Position numbers and translations under genes: made by a program. Positions 46,817 to 55,566 of a stretch of 64,000 bases of DNA are shown in pieces; the stretch's first letter is position 1, and each line of letters opens with the position of its first letter. This DNA comes from Nocardiopsis sp. TSRI0078 (lineage in GTDB: Bacteria > Actinomycetota > Actinomycetes > Streptosporangiales > Streptosporangiaceae). The notes beneath the pieces are model-generated. The model was not told the DNA's origin and did not search any database. It worked only from the letters and a program-made list of their open reading frames with translations. The stretch lies in the NCBI RefSeq assembly GCF_001905145.1, contig NZ_LWLB01000033.1, positions 124,001 through 188,000 on the forward strand, given 5' to 3'.

Positions 46817-47104
46817 ATGAGCGAGGTCATCCCGCTGGCGCACGGCTCAGACGAAGATCTGGGCTGGCAGGAACGTGCCCTGTGCGCGCAGACCGACCCG
46901 GAGGCGTTCTTCCCCGAGAAGGGCGGCTCCACGAGGGAAGCGAAGAAGGTCTGCCAGTCGTGCGAGGTACGTGCGGAGTGCCTGGAATACGCACTGGAGC
47001 ACGATGAGCGCTTCGGTATCTGGGGGGGACTCTCCGAACGCGAGCGCCGGAGGCTGAAGAAAGCCGCCGGGGGAGATTTCGATTTCCTGGCGGACATGCT
47101 CTAG
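46817..47104 (+). CDS. whiB: WhiB (WhiB2/WhmD type) developmental Fe-S regulator
   Basis: 95 residues. Cysteines 23, 46, 49 and 55 coordinate the [4Fe-4S] cluster; GIWGG and ERERRRLKK follow as in all WhiB proteins. WQERALCAQTDPEAFFPEKGGSTREAKKVC is the near-invariant core of Streptomyces WhiB and mycobacterial WhiB2, needed for sporulation septation and cell division. No AT-hook, unlike the whiB7 product here. CAGGAGGT precedes the ATG. Confidence 0.94.
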   Translation: MSEVIPLAHGSDEDLGWQERALCAQTDPEAFFPEKGGSTREAKKVCQSCEVRAECLEYALEHDERFGIWGGLSERERRRLKKAAGGDFDFLADML

Positions 47105-47114
47105 GACCGCGTAC

Positions 47115-47153
47115 AAGGCGCGCGGCCGGGCCACGGGCCCGGCCGCGCGCCTT
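47115..47153 (+). terminator. Terminator of whiB
   Basis: 17-bp perfect stem (47115-47131 with 47137-47153), 5-nt loop, then TCGTGTG. 11 nt after the stop. Confidence 0.85.
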
Positions 47154-47419
47154 TCGTGTGGGCGGCCCCTCGCGGCCCCTCGCCGCCCGCGGCGTTCGCG
47201 TCGGCCGTGGTCACGCCCGGCTAATGCGCTGATATGGGACGGTCGGGGCGGCGTGTGACGAATAGGCCCCTAATGGTGACGCGTGGCGTATCGTGATGCC
47301 CTGACGCCTGTGCCCACGGGCCACGTCCGACGCGCACACGCGCCCGCCGACCCCTCCCGGTCGGACCCCGGACCCGAACGGGACCCCGCCCCTTCTCCCG
47401 GAGAGAACCCACCACAGCC

Positions 47420-50400
47420 GTGCTTGACCAGGATTTCGCCCGCCACGTCGTCACCGCGGTCATCGTGTCCCACGAGGGCGCGCGCTGGCTGCCCGAGACG
47501 ATGGAGGCGCTCCGGGCCCAGTCCCGGCCCGTGCAGCGCGTCGTCGCCGCCGACACCGGCAGCACCGACGGCAGCACCGACGTCCTGGCCGGGTTCCTGC
47601 CCTCCGACGCCGTCGTCGGCCTGCCCGCGCGCACCGGGTACGGCGACGCCGTCCGCGCCGCCCTGGACCTGCCCCGCTCCACCAGGGCCGTGCGCGGCTC
47701 CGACGAGGACGCCACCGAGTGGATCTGGCTCATCCACGACGACCTCACACCGGAGGGGGACGCCCTCGCCCACCTGCTCGCCGCGGCCGACCAGGACCCG
47801 CGCGCCGCGGTCCTGGGCCCCAAGCTGCGCGACTGGTTCGACCGCCGTCTCCTGGTGGAGGCCGGCGTGACCATCGACGGCGCGGGCCGCCGCGAGACCG
47901 GTCTCGAACAGCGTGAGTTCGACCACGGCCAGCACGACGGCACCCGCCAGGTCCTCGCGGTGTCCAGCGCGGGCATGCTCATCCGCCGCGACGTGTGGGA
48001 CCGGCTCGGCGGCTTCGACCGGGCCCTGCCCCTGTTCCGCGACGACATCGACTTCTGCTGGCGGGTGGGCGGCGCCGGACTGCGCGCCCTGCTCGTCACC
48101 GACGCGGTCGCCTACCACGCCGAGGCCTCCGCCCGGCGCCGCCGCCCCATCACCGCGACCCGCAACCACCCGCGCCGGATCGACCGCCGCCACGCCGTCT
48201 TCGTGCTGCTGGCCAACCTGCCCCTGGGCGGGATGGCGGCCGCCCTGGTCCGCAACTCCGTCGCCTCGCTGCTGCGCGTGGTGATGTACCTGCTCATCAA
48301 GCAGCCCGCCAACGCCCTGGACGAGGCCGCGGCGATCACCCTGGTGTACCTGCGCCCCTTCCGGCTGGTGCGCGCCCGCTTCCGGCGCCGCCGCGACCGC
48401 CGCCGCACCTACAGCGCCATCCGGCCCTTCCTCGCACGCGGCGTGGCCCTGCGCCAGTTCCACGACGCGGTCACCGGCGTCCTGTCCGGCGAACCCGTCC
48501 TCAACACCCCCGGCCGCCACCAGGCCGTCACCGTCCCGCCCTCCGGAGAGGACGACGACGAGGCGCTCACCGACAGCACGGGCTTCGTGCGCCGCGTGGT
48601 GCTCAGGCCCGGGGTGCTGCTGGTCATCGGCCTGACCGCGGTCACGGTCGCCGCCGAGCGCTCCCTGCTCTTCGGGGACCTCCTCGCGGGCGGTGCCCTG
48701 CCCCCGGTGGCGGGCACCGCCCGCGACATGTGGGGCCTGTACCTGTCCGCAAGCCCCGACAGCGGCCTCGGCTCCGCCGGAGCGGTCCCGCCCTACGTCG
48801 GCCTGCTCGCCCTGCTGTCCACACTCACCCTGGGCAAGCCCTGGCTGGCCGTCACCCTCGTCCTGCTGGGCTGCGTGCCCCTGGCAGGGCTGACCTCCTA
48901 CCTGCTCGCCCGCCAGGTTCTGGGATTCGGCCCCGCACGCCTGTGGATGGCCGCGACCTACGCGCTGCTGCCGGTGGCCACCGGAGCCGTCGCCCAGGGC
49001 CGCCTGGGCACCGCGCTGGTCCACGTCCTGCTGCCGGTGCTGGGACTGCTCCTGGTACGGCTGGTGTCGATGCCGCCCCGGCCCTCCCGCCGGGCGGCCT
49101 GGGGGCTGGGCCTGACCCTGGCGGCGGCCACCGCGTTCGTCCCGATGGTGTGGCTGCTGTCCCTGGTCACGGGGCTGCTGGTGGCGGTGGCCTTCGGACA
49201 CCTGGGCCGCCGGATCTACGTCAGCATCGCGCTGGGCCTGGCCGTCCCCGTCGTGGTGCTGCTGCCGTGGTCCCTCGAACTGCTCGTGCACCCCACCCTG
49301 TGGCTGCTGGAGGCCGGACTGCACCGGCCCGAGCTGTCGGAGCCGGGTGCCACCCCGCAGGAGCTGCTCATGCTCTCCCCGGGCGGCCCCGGCACCCCTC
49401 CGTTCTGGGTCACCTCCGGATTCGCCGTCGCGGCCCTGTGCTCCCTGCTGCTGCTCCGCAACCGCATGATGGTCGCCGCGGGATGGTCGCTGGCCCTGTT
49501 CGGCATCCTGATCGCCGTCCTGACCAGCCGACTCGTCATCGAACCCCACTTCGGCGGGCCCCCCGCCCCGGTCTGGCCGAGTGTGGCCCTGTCCTTCGCC
49601 GCCACGGCGGTGCTGCTGTCGGCGGCGACCGCCGCGCGCTCCTTCGGCGACATGTTCCGCCTCGGAGGGCTGCGGCGCGTCTTCGCGCTGGCCGTGGCCG
49701 TACTCGCCCTGGCCACTCCGCTCTGCGCCTCCGCCCTGTGGGTGGTCGAGGGCGTCCGGGGCCCGATCACCAGCCGCGCCACCCCCGTCTTCCCCGGCGC
49801 GCTCTCCAGCTCCGGCGGGGACGGGACCGAGCCGCGCACCCTCGTCCTCACCTCCGACGGACGGGGCGGTGTGGACTACACGGTGGCGCGCGGACGCGAA
49901 CCGCGCCTGGGGGAGGAGCGCCTCGTTCCCGAACCGGAGGTCCGCAGGGCCCTGGACCGGGCCGTGGCCGAGCTCACCGCGGGCCAGGGCGGCGACCAGA
50001 CGCACACCCTGGCCGACCTCGGCATCCGGTACGTGCTCTACCCGGACCCGCTGGTCAGCGAGTCCGGCGGCGTCACCATGGTCGACACCCTGGACGGCAC
50101 ACCCGGCCTCACACGGCAGTCGCTGTCCCGGCACTACGCGCTCTGGCGGCTGAACACGCCCACCGGCACACTGCGCGCGGTCGCCGAGGACGGCGTCGAG
50201 GCCGAGGTCCTCGCGGTGGAGGGCTCGGGGAAGGACATGACCGCGCGGATCGCCGACGGCGGCACCGGCAGGCGGCTCGCGCTGGCCGAGAGCGCCGACA
50301 GCGGCTGGCGGGCCACCCTCGACGGCGCCGAACTGGCCCCGGTGGACACCGAGAACGGCACCCAGGCGTGGACGCTGCCGGCACGGGGCGGCGAGCTGCG

Positions 50401-50836
50401 CGTCTGGCACACCGACTACGTGCACGCGGCCTGGCTCCTCACGCAGGGGGTCCTGTTCCTGGTGGTGGCCGTCCTCGCCGCGCCCGGCGTGCGCACCGAG
50501 GAGGAGGCGCGGCTGATCGACTCCACGCCCGCGCCCCGGCCGCGGCGCCCCGCGGGGCTGCGCGTGGCCTCGCGCCGGGGCGCGCGGGCCGCCCGCAGGG
50601 GTGCGGAGGCGAGGAGCGCGGGCCGCGACGCGGACGCGGTGCCTGAGGGAGCCGGCGGTCCCGTGACGTCCGAGCGGCCGGCCGTGGCCGCCGGCGCCGC
50701 CCGGGACGGTGGCCGCCGCAGGGGTGCCCGCGGCACCAGGCGCGCGCCGGGGCGGCGGCGCGCGGGCGGCGGGCCCAGGAGGGGCGGCAGGAACGACGGG
50801 GGCGCCGGGGCGTCCGGGACCGAGCGGGGGGAGTAG
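47420..50836 (+). CDS. Large membrane GT2 glycosyltransferase with Arg/Gly-rich C-terminal tail
   Basis: 1138 residues. A cytoplasmic GT2 domain (about 10-225) has IVSHEGARWLPETMEAL, ADTGSTDGSTD and the LIHDDLTPE acceptor motif. Many hydrophobic helices follow between about 255 and 790, then an extracytoplasmic domain, a last helix (about 1020-1040) and a tail of some 80 residues very rich in Arg, Gly and Ala. The gene stands where actinobacterial synteny places a GT2 membrane protein after whiB. GTG 47420 lacks a good ribosome site, so the start is uncertain by a few codons. Confidence 0.85.
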   Translation: MLDQDFARHVVTAVIVSHEGARWLPETMEALRAQSRPVQRVVAADTGSTDGSTDVLAGFLPSDAVVGLPARTGYGDAVRAALDLPRSTRAVRGSDEDATEWIWLIHDDLTPEGDALAHLLAAADQDPRAAVLGPKLRDWFDRRLLVEAGVTIDGAGRRETGLEQREFDHGQHDGTRQVLAVSSAGMLIRRDVWDRLGGFDRALPLFRDDIDFCWRVGGAGLRALLVTDAVAYHAEASARRRRPITATRNHPRRIDRRHAVFVLLANLPLGGMAAALVRNSVASLLRVVMYLLIKQPANALDEAAAITLVYLRPFRLVRARFRRRRDRRRTYSAIRPFLARGVALRQFHDAVTGVLSGEPVLNTPGRHQAVTVPPSGEDDDEALTDSTGFVRRVVLRPGVLLVIGLTAVTVAAERSLLFGDLLAGGALPPVAGTARDMWGLYLSASPDSGLGSAGAVPPYVGLLALLSTLTLGKPWLAVTLVLLGCVPLAGLTSYLLARQVLGFGPARLWMAATYALLPVATGAVAQGRLGTALVHVLLPVLGLLLVRLVSMPPRPSRRAAWGLGLTLAAATAFVPMVWLLSLVTGLLVAVAFGHLGRRIYVSIALGLAVPVVVLLPWSLELLVHPTLWLLEAGLHRPELSEPGATPQELLMLSPGGPGTPPFWVTSGFAVAALCSLLLLRNRMMVAAGWSLALFGILIAVLTSRLVIEPHFGGPPAPVWPSVALSFAATAVLLSAATAARSFGDMFRLGGLRRVFALAVAVLALATPLCASALWVVEGVRGPITSRATPVFPGALSSSGGDGTEPRTLVLTSDGRGGVDYTVARGREPRLGEERLVPEPEVRRALDRAVAELTAGQGGDQTHTLADLGIRYVLYPDPLVSESGGVTMVDTLDGTPGLTRQSLSRHYALWRLNTPTGTLRAVAEDGVEAEVLAVEGSGKDMTARIADGGTGRRLALAESADSGWRATLDGAELAPVDTENGTQAWTLPARGGELRVWHTDYVHAAWLLTQGVLFLVVAVLAAPGVRTEEEARLIDSTPAPRPRRPAGLRVASRRGARAARRGAEARSAGRDADAVPEGAGGPVTSERPAVAAGAARDGGRRRGARGTRRAPGRRRAGGGPRRGGRNDGGAGASGTERGE

Positions 50837-50839
50837 GGC

Positions 50840-52447
50840 GTGCGGCTGATCGTGGAGAACCGGTTCGCGCTGTTCGGACTGGTCGCGCTGGCCCTGGCCG
50901 CGCTGTTCGGTATCGCGTTCGCGGTCAGCCCGGTGACCGCCGAGCTGGGCGTCACCGAGCCGGGCACCGTACGCCCCGACCACGCGGTACGGGTGTGCCC
51001 CGCGCCGCACGAGGAGGGGGAGAGCTCCGTGACCGCGTTCGCCCCGAGGGTGAGCCGCGACGACGAGGGCGGACTGAGGGCCGAGCAGGTTCCCGCAGCC
51101 CCGGAGAACGAGGGCGGGGACGAGGACGCGGGCCCCGAGGACGCGGACGGGGAGGCCGGGACGGGCGAGGCGGCCGGAGCCGGGCAGGGCCGGTCCGTCG
51201 GCGAGGAGATGACCGAGCCCGGCCACGTGTGGAGCGCCGACACCGGCGGGGCCGCCGCTCCCACGGCCGTCCGCGCCGAGGGCGCCCTGGCCTCCGGGCT
51301 CGACGCCGCCCAGACCACCCTGTCCGACGGCTCGGTCACCGAGGTGCGCTGCGCCGCGCCCTCCATCGGGACCTGGTTCGCCCTGCCCGGAGGCGACGAC
51401 ACCGAGGGAATGCGGATCGCGTCGCTCACCGCGCACCTGGCCAACCCCGAGGGCTCCCGGGCCACGGTCAGCGTGGACGTCTACACCGAGGGCGGTCCCT
51501 CCTACTCGGCCGAGAGCCGGGGCATCTCCCTGCCCGCCGGCCAGTCGACCGAGCTGGACCTGACAGAGCTGATCCAGAGCACCAGCGCCATCGGCGTCCA
51601 CGTGCGCACCAGTACCGGGAGGGTCGCCGCCTCCCTGCTCGCCGAGCACGCCTCCGGCCCCGCCGACTGGGTTCCGCCCACGGCCGCGCCCGCCCGGGAG
51701 CACGTGGTCCCGGGAGTCCCCGGAGGCGGTGGACGGCGCCGCCTGCTCGTGGCCGTGCCCGGCGACGAACCCGTCGAGGTGCGCGTCCACGCCGTCGCCT
51801 CCGCCCCGGAGGAGGGGGAGGAGGCCCCGGAGGGGGACGGGGACCCGGGGAGCGCCGGGGACCCGGTGGTGCTCAACGTGCCCCCGGCCGCCTCCGCCTG
51901 GCTCACCCTGGAGAGCGTCCTGGGCGGCGAACCGGGCACGGTCGTGCTGGAGTCGGACGCACCCGTGGTCGCCGGCGTCGCCGCGGAGGCGGTCGCCGGC
52001 GAGGGCGAGGACGTCGAGGTGGTCGAGACCGCCTACACGTCCGCCGTGCCGCCGCTCGGCTTCCCGCTGGACACCACCGCGGTCCTGCCCGACGTCCCCG
52101 CGGGGGCCGGGACCGAGCTCGTCCTGGGCGCGGTCGGAGGCGACGCCATGCTGATGGCCACACCGATCGGCGCGGACGGAACGCAGGGGGACGCCGTGCG
52201 CCTGGAGGTCGCGGCGGGCGGCACCGCGGTGTTCGGTGCCGGGGACGACGGCTGGACGGCGCCCGCGGGCACCGACCCGGAGGACGGCTACACGGTCCGC
52301 CTGGAACTCCTGGAGGGCTCCGCGCCCGTCCACGCCGCCCGTGTGCTGCGCGACGGCGACGGGCTCAGCGTGCTGCCGGTACGGCCCGCCCCGGTGCGGA
52401 CCGCGCTCCCGGCGGTGCGCGACAGCATGGTGGGGATCGTCCCGTAG
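50840..52447 (+). CDS. DUF5719 family secreted/anchored protein
   Basis: 535 residues. An N-terminal uncleaved helix (about 10-30) leads to a low-complexity acidic Glu/Gly/Ala stretch (about 80-115), then beta-rich repeats such as VSVDVYTEGGP and VVLESDAPVVAGV seen in DUF5719. Starts 3 nt after the GT2 stop, so the two are co-translated. Envelope function is likely but unproven. Confidence 0.82.
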   Translation: MRLIVENRFALFGLVALALAALFGIAFAVSPVTAELGVTEPGTVRPDHAVRVCPAPHEEGESSVTAFAPRVSRDDEGGLRAEQVPAAPENEGGDEDAGPEDADGEAGTGEAAGAGQGRSVGEEMTEPGHVWSADTGGAAAPTAVRAEGALASGLDAAQTTLSDGSVTEVRCAAPSIGTWFALPGGDDTEGMRIASLTAHLANPEGSRATVSVDVYTEGGPSYSAESRGISLPAGQSTELDLTELIQSTSAIGVHVRTSTGRVAASLLAEHASGPADWVPPTAAPAREHVVPGVPGGGGRRRLLVAVPGDEPVEVRVHAVASAPEEGEEAPEGDGDPGSAGDPVVLNVPPAASAWLTLESVLGGEPGTVVLESDAPVVAGVAAEAVAGEGEDVEVVETAYTSAVPPLGFPLDTTAVLPDVPAGAGTELVLGAVGGDAMLMATPIGADGTQGDAVRLEVAAGGTAVFGAGDDGWTAPAGTDPEDGYTVRLELLEGSAPVHAARVLRDGDGLSVLPVRPAPVRTALPAVRDSMVGIVP

Positions 52448-52470
52448 GGAGCCGCACCGGGCACGCGGGG

Positions 52471-52519
52471 CCCGATGAAGCGGGGCCGCGCCGTCGGCCG
52501 CGGGCACCGCTTCATCGGG
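52471..52519. terminator. Hairpin between convergent DUF5719 and metallopeptidase genes
   Basis: 13-bp perfect outer arms (52471-52483 and 52507-52519) enclose a further GC-rich complementary core. It is placed 24 nt after the DUF5719 stop. Confidence 0.75.
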
Positions 52520-52570
52520 GCACACGGGAAGCCTGCTCCGTCCGGGGCCGGGCGGAGCAGGAGGGGCCGG

Positions 52571-53005
52571 TCAGCCCTCGGGGTCGACCGACTCGGGTTC
52601 CACACCGAGCAGGTTGGCGACCTCCTCGACGACCGTCTCGTGGACGAGGAGGGCCATCTCCTCGGGGTCCTTCGTCCGGATCTCCACCGGGCGCCGGTAC
52701 ACCACGATGCGGGCCCGGCCCGAGGGATCGGTCTCCAGGCGGGAGAAGGGGATCGCCTCGGTCAGCGGTCCGCGGTGCGGGACCGGGGGGACGTCCTCCA
52801 CGAGGAAGTCGACATTGGCCAGTTCGCGCGCCCACAAGCGCTCCAGGCGTTCGACGGCGTCCAGGACAAGGTCGTCGAACGCCTGCGCTCGGCTGCGGAA
52901 AACCGGCAGGTCGGACGGCACGAGAGGACCGCGGATGCCTCGGCCGCGGCGGTCCCGGCGCCGCACTCGGTCTGGTTGGCCACTGGAAAGGCGCACTCGT
53001 CGCAC
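52571..53005 (-). CDS. Minimal metallopeptidase-family protein with altered HExxH
   Basis: 144 residues, small zincin-like family (DUF1025-type). FDDLVLDAVERLERLW and VVYRRPVEIRTK match actinobacterial members; the site reads HETVVEEVANLLG, with HE kept but the second His replaced by Glu, so zinc catalysis is doubtful. That appears typical of this actinobacterial branch. GTG 53005 follows TAGTCT by 6 nt (leaderless). Divergent from DUF3499 gene. Confidence 0.8.
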   Translation of the reverse strand: MRRVRLSSGQPDRVRRRDRRGRGIRGPLVPSDLPVFRSRAQAFDDLVLDAVERLERLWARELANVDFLVEDVPPVPHRGPLTEAIPFSRLETDPSGRARIVVYRRPVEIRTKDPEEMALLVHETVVEEVANLLGVEPESVDPEG

Positions 53006-53246
53006 ACTTCGAGACTAAGCCATCACACGCCCCGCGCGTAGTCCTATCGGAACCGAAAGCGGTTTCGGGGGCCCACAGGGCGCCTTCCGGGACCGGGTGG
53101 GCCGAGGCGGCACAGGCGTCGCGGAGGCGGCGAAGCGGTGCGCACGGGCATCGAAGGGGCGCACCCGGGCGCTGGAGGGGCGGAAACGGACCAGCTCATG
53201 GAACGATGCTGGCGTGTCCCTCAGTAAAGGCATACAGTCGAACGCT

Positions 53247-53648
53247 GTGAGCCCTGTTCGACGCTGCTCCCGTACCGCCTGCAGGCAGCCTGCCGTCTTC
53301 ACGCTCACGTACGTCTACGCAGACTCGACGGCCGTCCTCGGCCCTCTCGCCGCCTACGTGGAACCGCACTGCTACGACCTCTGCGCCGTGCACGCCGACC
53401 GGCTGACGGCCCCGCGCGGCTGGGAGGTCGTCCGGCTCCCGGTGGAGACGGCGGGCGGTGGCCCCGGCAGCGACGACCTGGAGGCCCTCGCGGACGCCGT
53501 ACGTGAGGCGGCCCGCCCGCCTGCCCGCAAGAGCCCCTCCGGCGACGAGGTCGGCGAGGGCACCGAGACGCTGCGCCGCGGACACCTGCGCGTGGTCAAG
53601 TCCGACCCCGGCCGCGGCGAGCAGCAGACGCCCCGCCGCCCCGGCTGA
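53247..53648 (+). CDS. DUF3499 family protein
   Basis: 133 residues. VRRCSRTACRQPAVFTLTYVYADSTAVLGPLAAYVEPHCYDLCAVHADRLTAPRGWEVVRL in outline matches DUF3499, with paired Cys and His residues (Cys 6, Cys 11, and the HCYDLCAVH cluster) that look like a zinc-binding site. The tail is charged and variable. GTG 53247 is 8 nt after TACAGT and has no Shine-Dalgarno. Universally near manB in Actinobacteria; function unknown. Confidence 0.86.
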   Translation: MSPVRRCSRTACRQPAVFTLTYVYADSTAVLGPLAAYVEPHCYDLCAVHADRLTAPRGWEVVRLPVETAGGGPGSDDLEALADAVREAARPPARKSPSGDEVGEGTETLRRGHLRVVKSDPGRGEQQTPRRPG

Positions 53649-53793
53649 GGTCCGGGGGGAGGGCTCCCGGTTCCGAGGGGGCCGGCGGTGGTGCCGACGG
53701 GGGACCGCGGGAACGGCTTGCTAGTTTTGTAGCGTGCGCGGCCCGGCCGCGCGGGACCGAACGTGGAGCAGAACCGAACTGGCCGGAGAAGAC

Positions 53794-55161
53794 GTGGCTG
53801 ACCTCGCAAGCATCTTCAAGGCATACGACGTGCGCGGAGTGATCCCCGACACCCTCAACGCGGACATCGCACGGGCGATCGGGGCGGCCTTCGCCCGGGT
53901 GGTCGGCGGCGATGCCGTCGTGGTCGCCCACGACATGCGTCCCTCATCTCCCGAACTGGCCACCGCCTTCAGCGAGGGCGTCACCAGCCAGGGCCTCGAC
54001 GTGGTGTTCACCGGACTCGGCTCCACCGACCTGCTCTACTACGGGTCGGGCCACCTGGACCTGCCCGGCGCCATGTTCACCGCCAGCCACAACCCGGCCG
54101 AGTACAACGGCATCAAGATGTGCCGGGCCGGGGCGGCGCCCATCAGCGGCGACACCGGCCTGGACGAGGTCCGCCTCCTGGCCGAGGAGAGCCTGAGCAG
54201 CGGGGGAGTGCCCGCCCACGACGGCCCCGCGGGGACCGTCACCGAACAGGACCTCCTCCCCGGGTACGCCGCCTACCTGCGCGAACTGGTCGACCTGTCC
54301 GGCATCCGGCCGCTCAAGGTGGTCGTGGACGCGGGCAACGGCATGGGCGGCCACACCGTCCCCGCCGTCCTGGAGAAGGGCCTGCCGCTGGAGGTCGTCC
54401 CCCTCTACTTCGAGCTGGACGGCACCTTCCCCAACCACCCGGCCAACCCCCTGGACCCCGACAACCTCGTCGACCTCCAGGCGAGGGTCCGCGAGAGCGG
54501 CGCCGACATCGGCCTGGCCTTCGACGGCGACGCCGACCGCTGCTTCGTCGTGGACGAGAACGGCGACGCGGTCCCGCCCTCGGCCATCACCGCGCTGGTC
54601 GCCTCCCAGGAGCTGGACCGCGAGCCGGGCGCCACGGTCATCCACAACCTCATCACCTCCAAGGCCGTGGCCGAGATCGTGCGGGAGAAGGGCGGCAAGC
54701 CCGTGCGCACGCGCGTCGGCCACTCCTTCATCAAGGCCACCATGGCCGAGACCGGCGCGATCTTCGGCGGTGAGCACTCCGCCCACTACTACTTCCGCGA
54801 CTTCTGGCGGGCCGACACCGGTATGCTCGCGGCGATGCACGTCCTGCGGGCGCTGGGCAACGACGACCGCCCGCTCTCGCGGATCGCCGAGGCCTACTCG
54901 CGCTACAGCGGATCCGGCGAGGTCAACTCCAGGGTCGACGACGCCCCCGGGCGGATGGCCGCGGTGCGCGAGGCCTTCGCCGGCAGGGACGGCGTCACCG
55001 TCGACGAGCTCGACGGGCTGACCGTCTCCCTGCCCGACGGGTCGTGGTTCAACGTGCGCGCCTCCAACACCGAACCGCTGCTGCGGCTCAACGTCGAGGC
55101 CCCCGGCGAGGACTCCATGGCCGCCCTGCGTGACGAGGTGCTGGCCATCGTCCGCGCCTGA
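53794..55161 (+). CDS. manB: Phosphomannomutase/phosphoglucomutase
   Basis: 455 residues of the alpha-D-phosphohexomutase family, interconverting mannose-6-P and mannose-1-P for GDP-mannose. The phospho-serine loop TASHNPAEYNG, metal loop DGDADR, sugar loop GGEHSAHYYF and the C-terminal phosphate loop RASNTEPLLRLN are all present. GTG 53794 has GGAG 5 nt upstream and matches the KAYDVRG N-terminus of homologues. An in-frame GTG at 53734, 6 nt after TAGTTT, marks a probable transcription start and would add 20 residues. Confidence 0.93.
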   Translation: MADLASIFKAYDVRGVIPDTLNADIARAIGAAFARVVGGDAVVVAHDMRPSSPELATAFSEGVTSQGLDVVFTGLGSTDLLYYGSGHLDLPGAMFTASHNPAEYNGIKMCRAGAAPISGDTGLDEVRLLAEESLSSGGVPAHDGPAGTVTEQDLLPGYAAYLRELVDLSGIRPLKVVVDAGNGMGGHTVPAVLEKGLPLEVVPLYFELDGTFPNHPANPLDPDNLVDLQARVRESGADIGLAFDGDADRCFVVDENGDAVPPSAITALVASQELDREPGATVIHNLITSKAVAEIVREKGGKPVRTRVGHSFIKATMAETGAIFGGEHSAHYYFRDFWRADTGMLAAMHVLRALGNDDRPLSRIAEAYSRYSGSGEVNSRVDDAPGRMAAVREAFAGRDGVTVDELDGLTVSLPDGSWFNVRASNTEPLLRLNVEAPGEDSMAALRDEVLAIVRA

Positions 55162-55231
55162 GCGGGCATCATGGTGGGGGAGGGAGCCGCACGGAGGCCC
55201 TTCCCCGCCCACCACCACGAGGAACGAGAAC

Positions 55232-55408
55232 ATGAGCACGAAGATCGACGGCTGGCTGCTGGAGATCCTGGCCTGCCCGCAGAGCCAGGCCCCGCTGCGC
55301 CACGACCCCCAGACCGACGAGCTGGTCTGCGACGAGAGCGGCCTGGCCTATCCCATCAGGGACGGCATCCCGGTCCTGCTGGTCGACGAGGCGCGGAAAA
55401 TCGGTTGA
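55232..55408 (+). CDS. Trm112-like (UPF0434) small protein
   Basis: 58 residues. LLEILACPQSQAPL and CDESGLAYPIRDGIPVLLVDEAR are the Trm112/UPF0434 fold; only one Cys of each usual pair is kept, so the zinc site is probably lost. Homologues activate methyltransferases in eukaryotes; the bacterial role is unclear. Follows manB by 70 nt. Confidence 0.85.
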   Translation: MSTKIDGWLLEILACPQSQAPLRHDPQTDELVCDESGLAYPIRDGIPVLLVDEARKIG

Positions 55409-55566
55409 GACGAAAAGGGAACGCCGTGGGCGTTCCGGCAGTCATAACGGGTGCGGCAGGGTAGAAGGCCCCCTTCGGGCCATGGCGGGACGCATCCCCG
55501 CGTTCCCCGCAACCCGTACCCTGTTCCTGCGCTCCCCGCCCACGACGACCTCCCTGGAGGACACCG

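Noticed and set aside
47270-52525. Open frame of 1751 codons on the minus strand
   Set aside because: It is antisense to two well-supported genes, has low-complexity composition and no recognisable domain; stop codons are rare by chance at this GC content.
53734-53793. Extended manB start at GTG 53734
   Set aside because: Homologues begin at the KAYDVRG-proximal start and a ribosome site precedes 53794; 53734 is more likely the transcript start.
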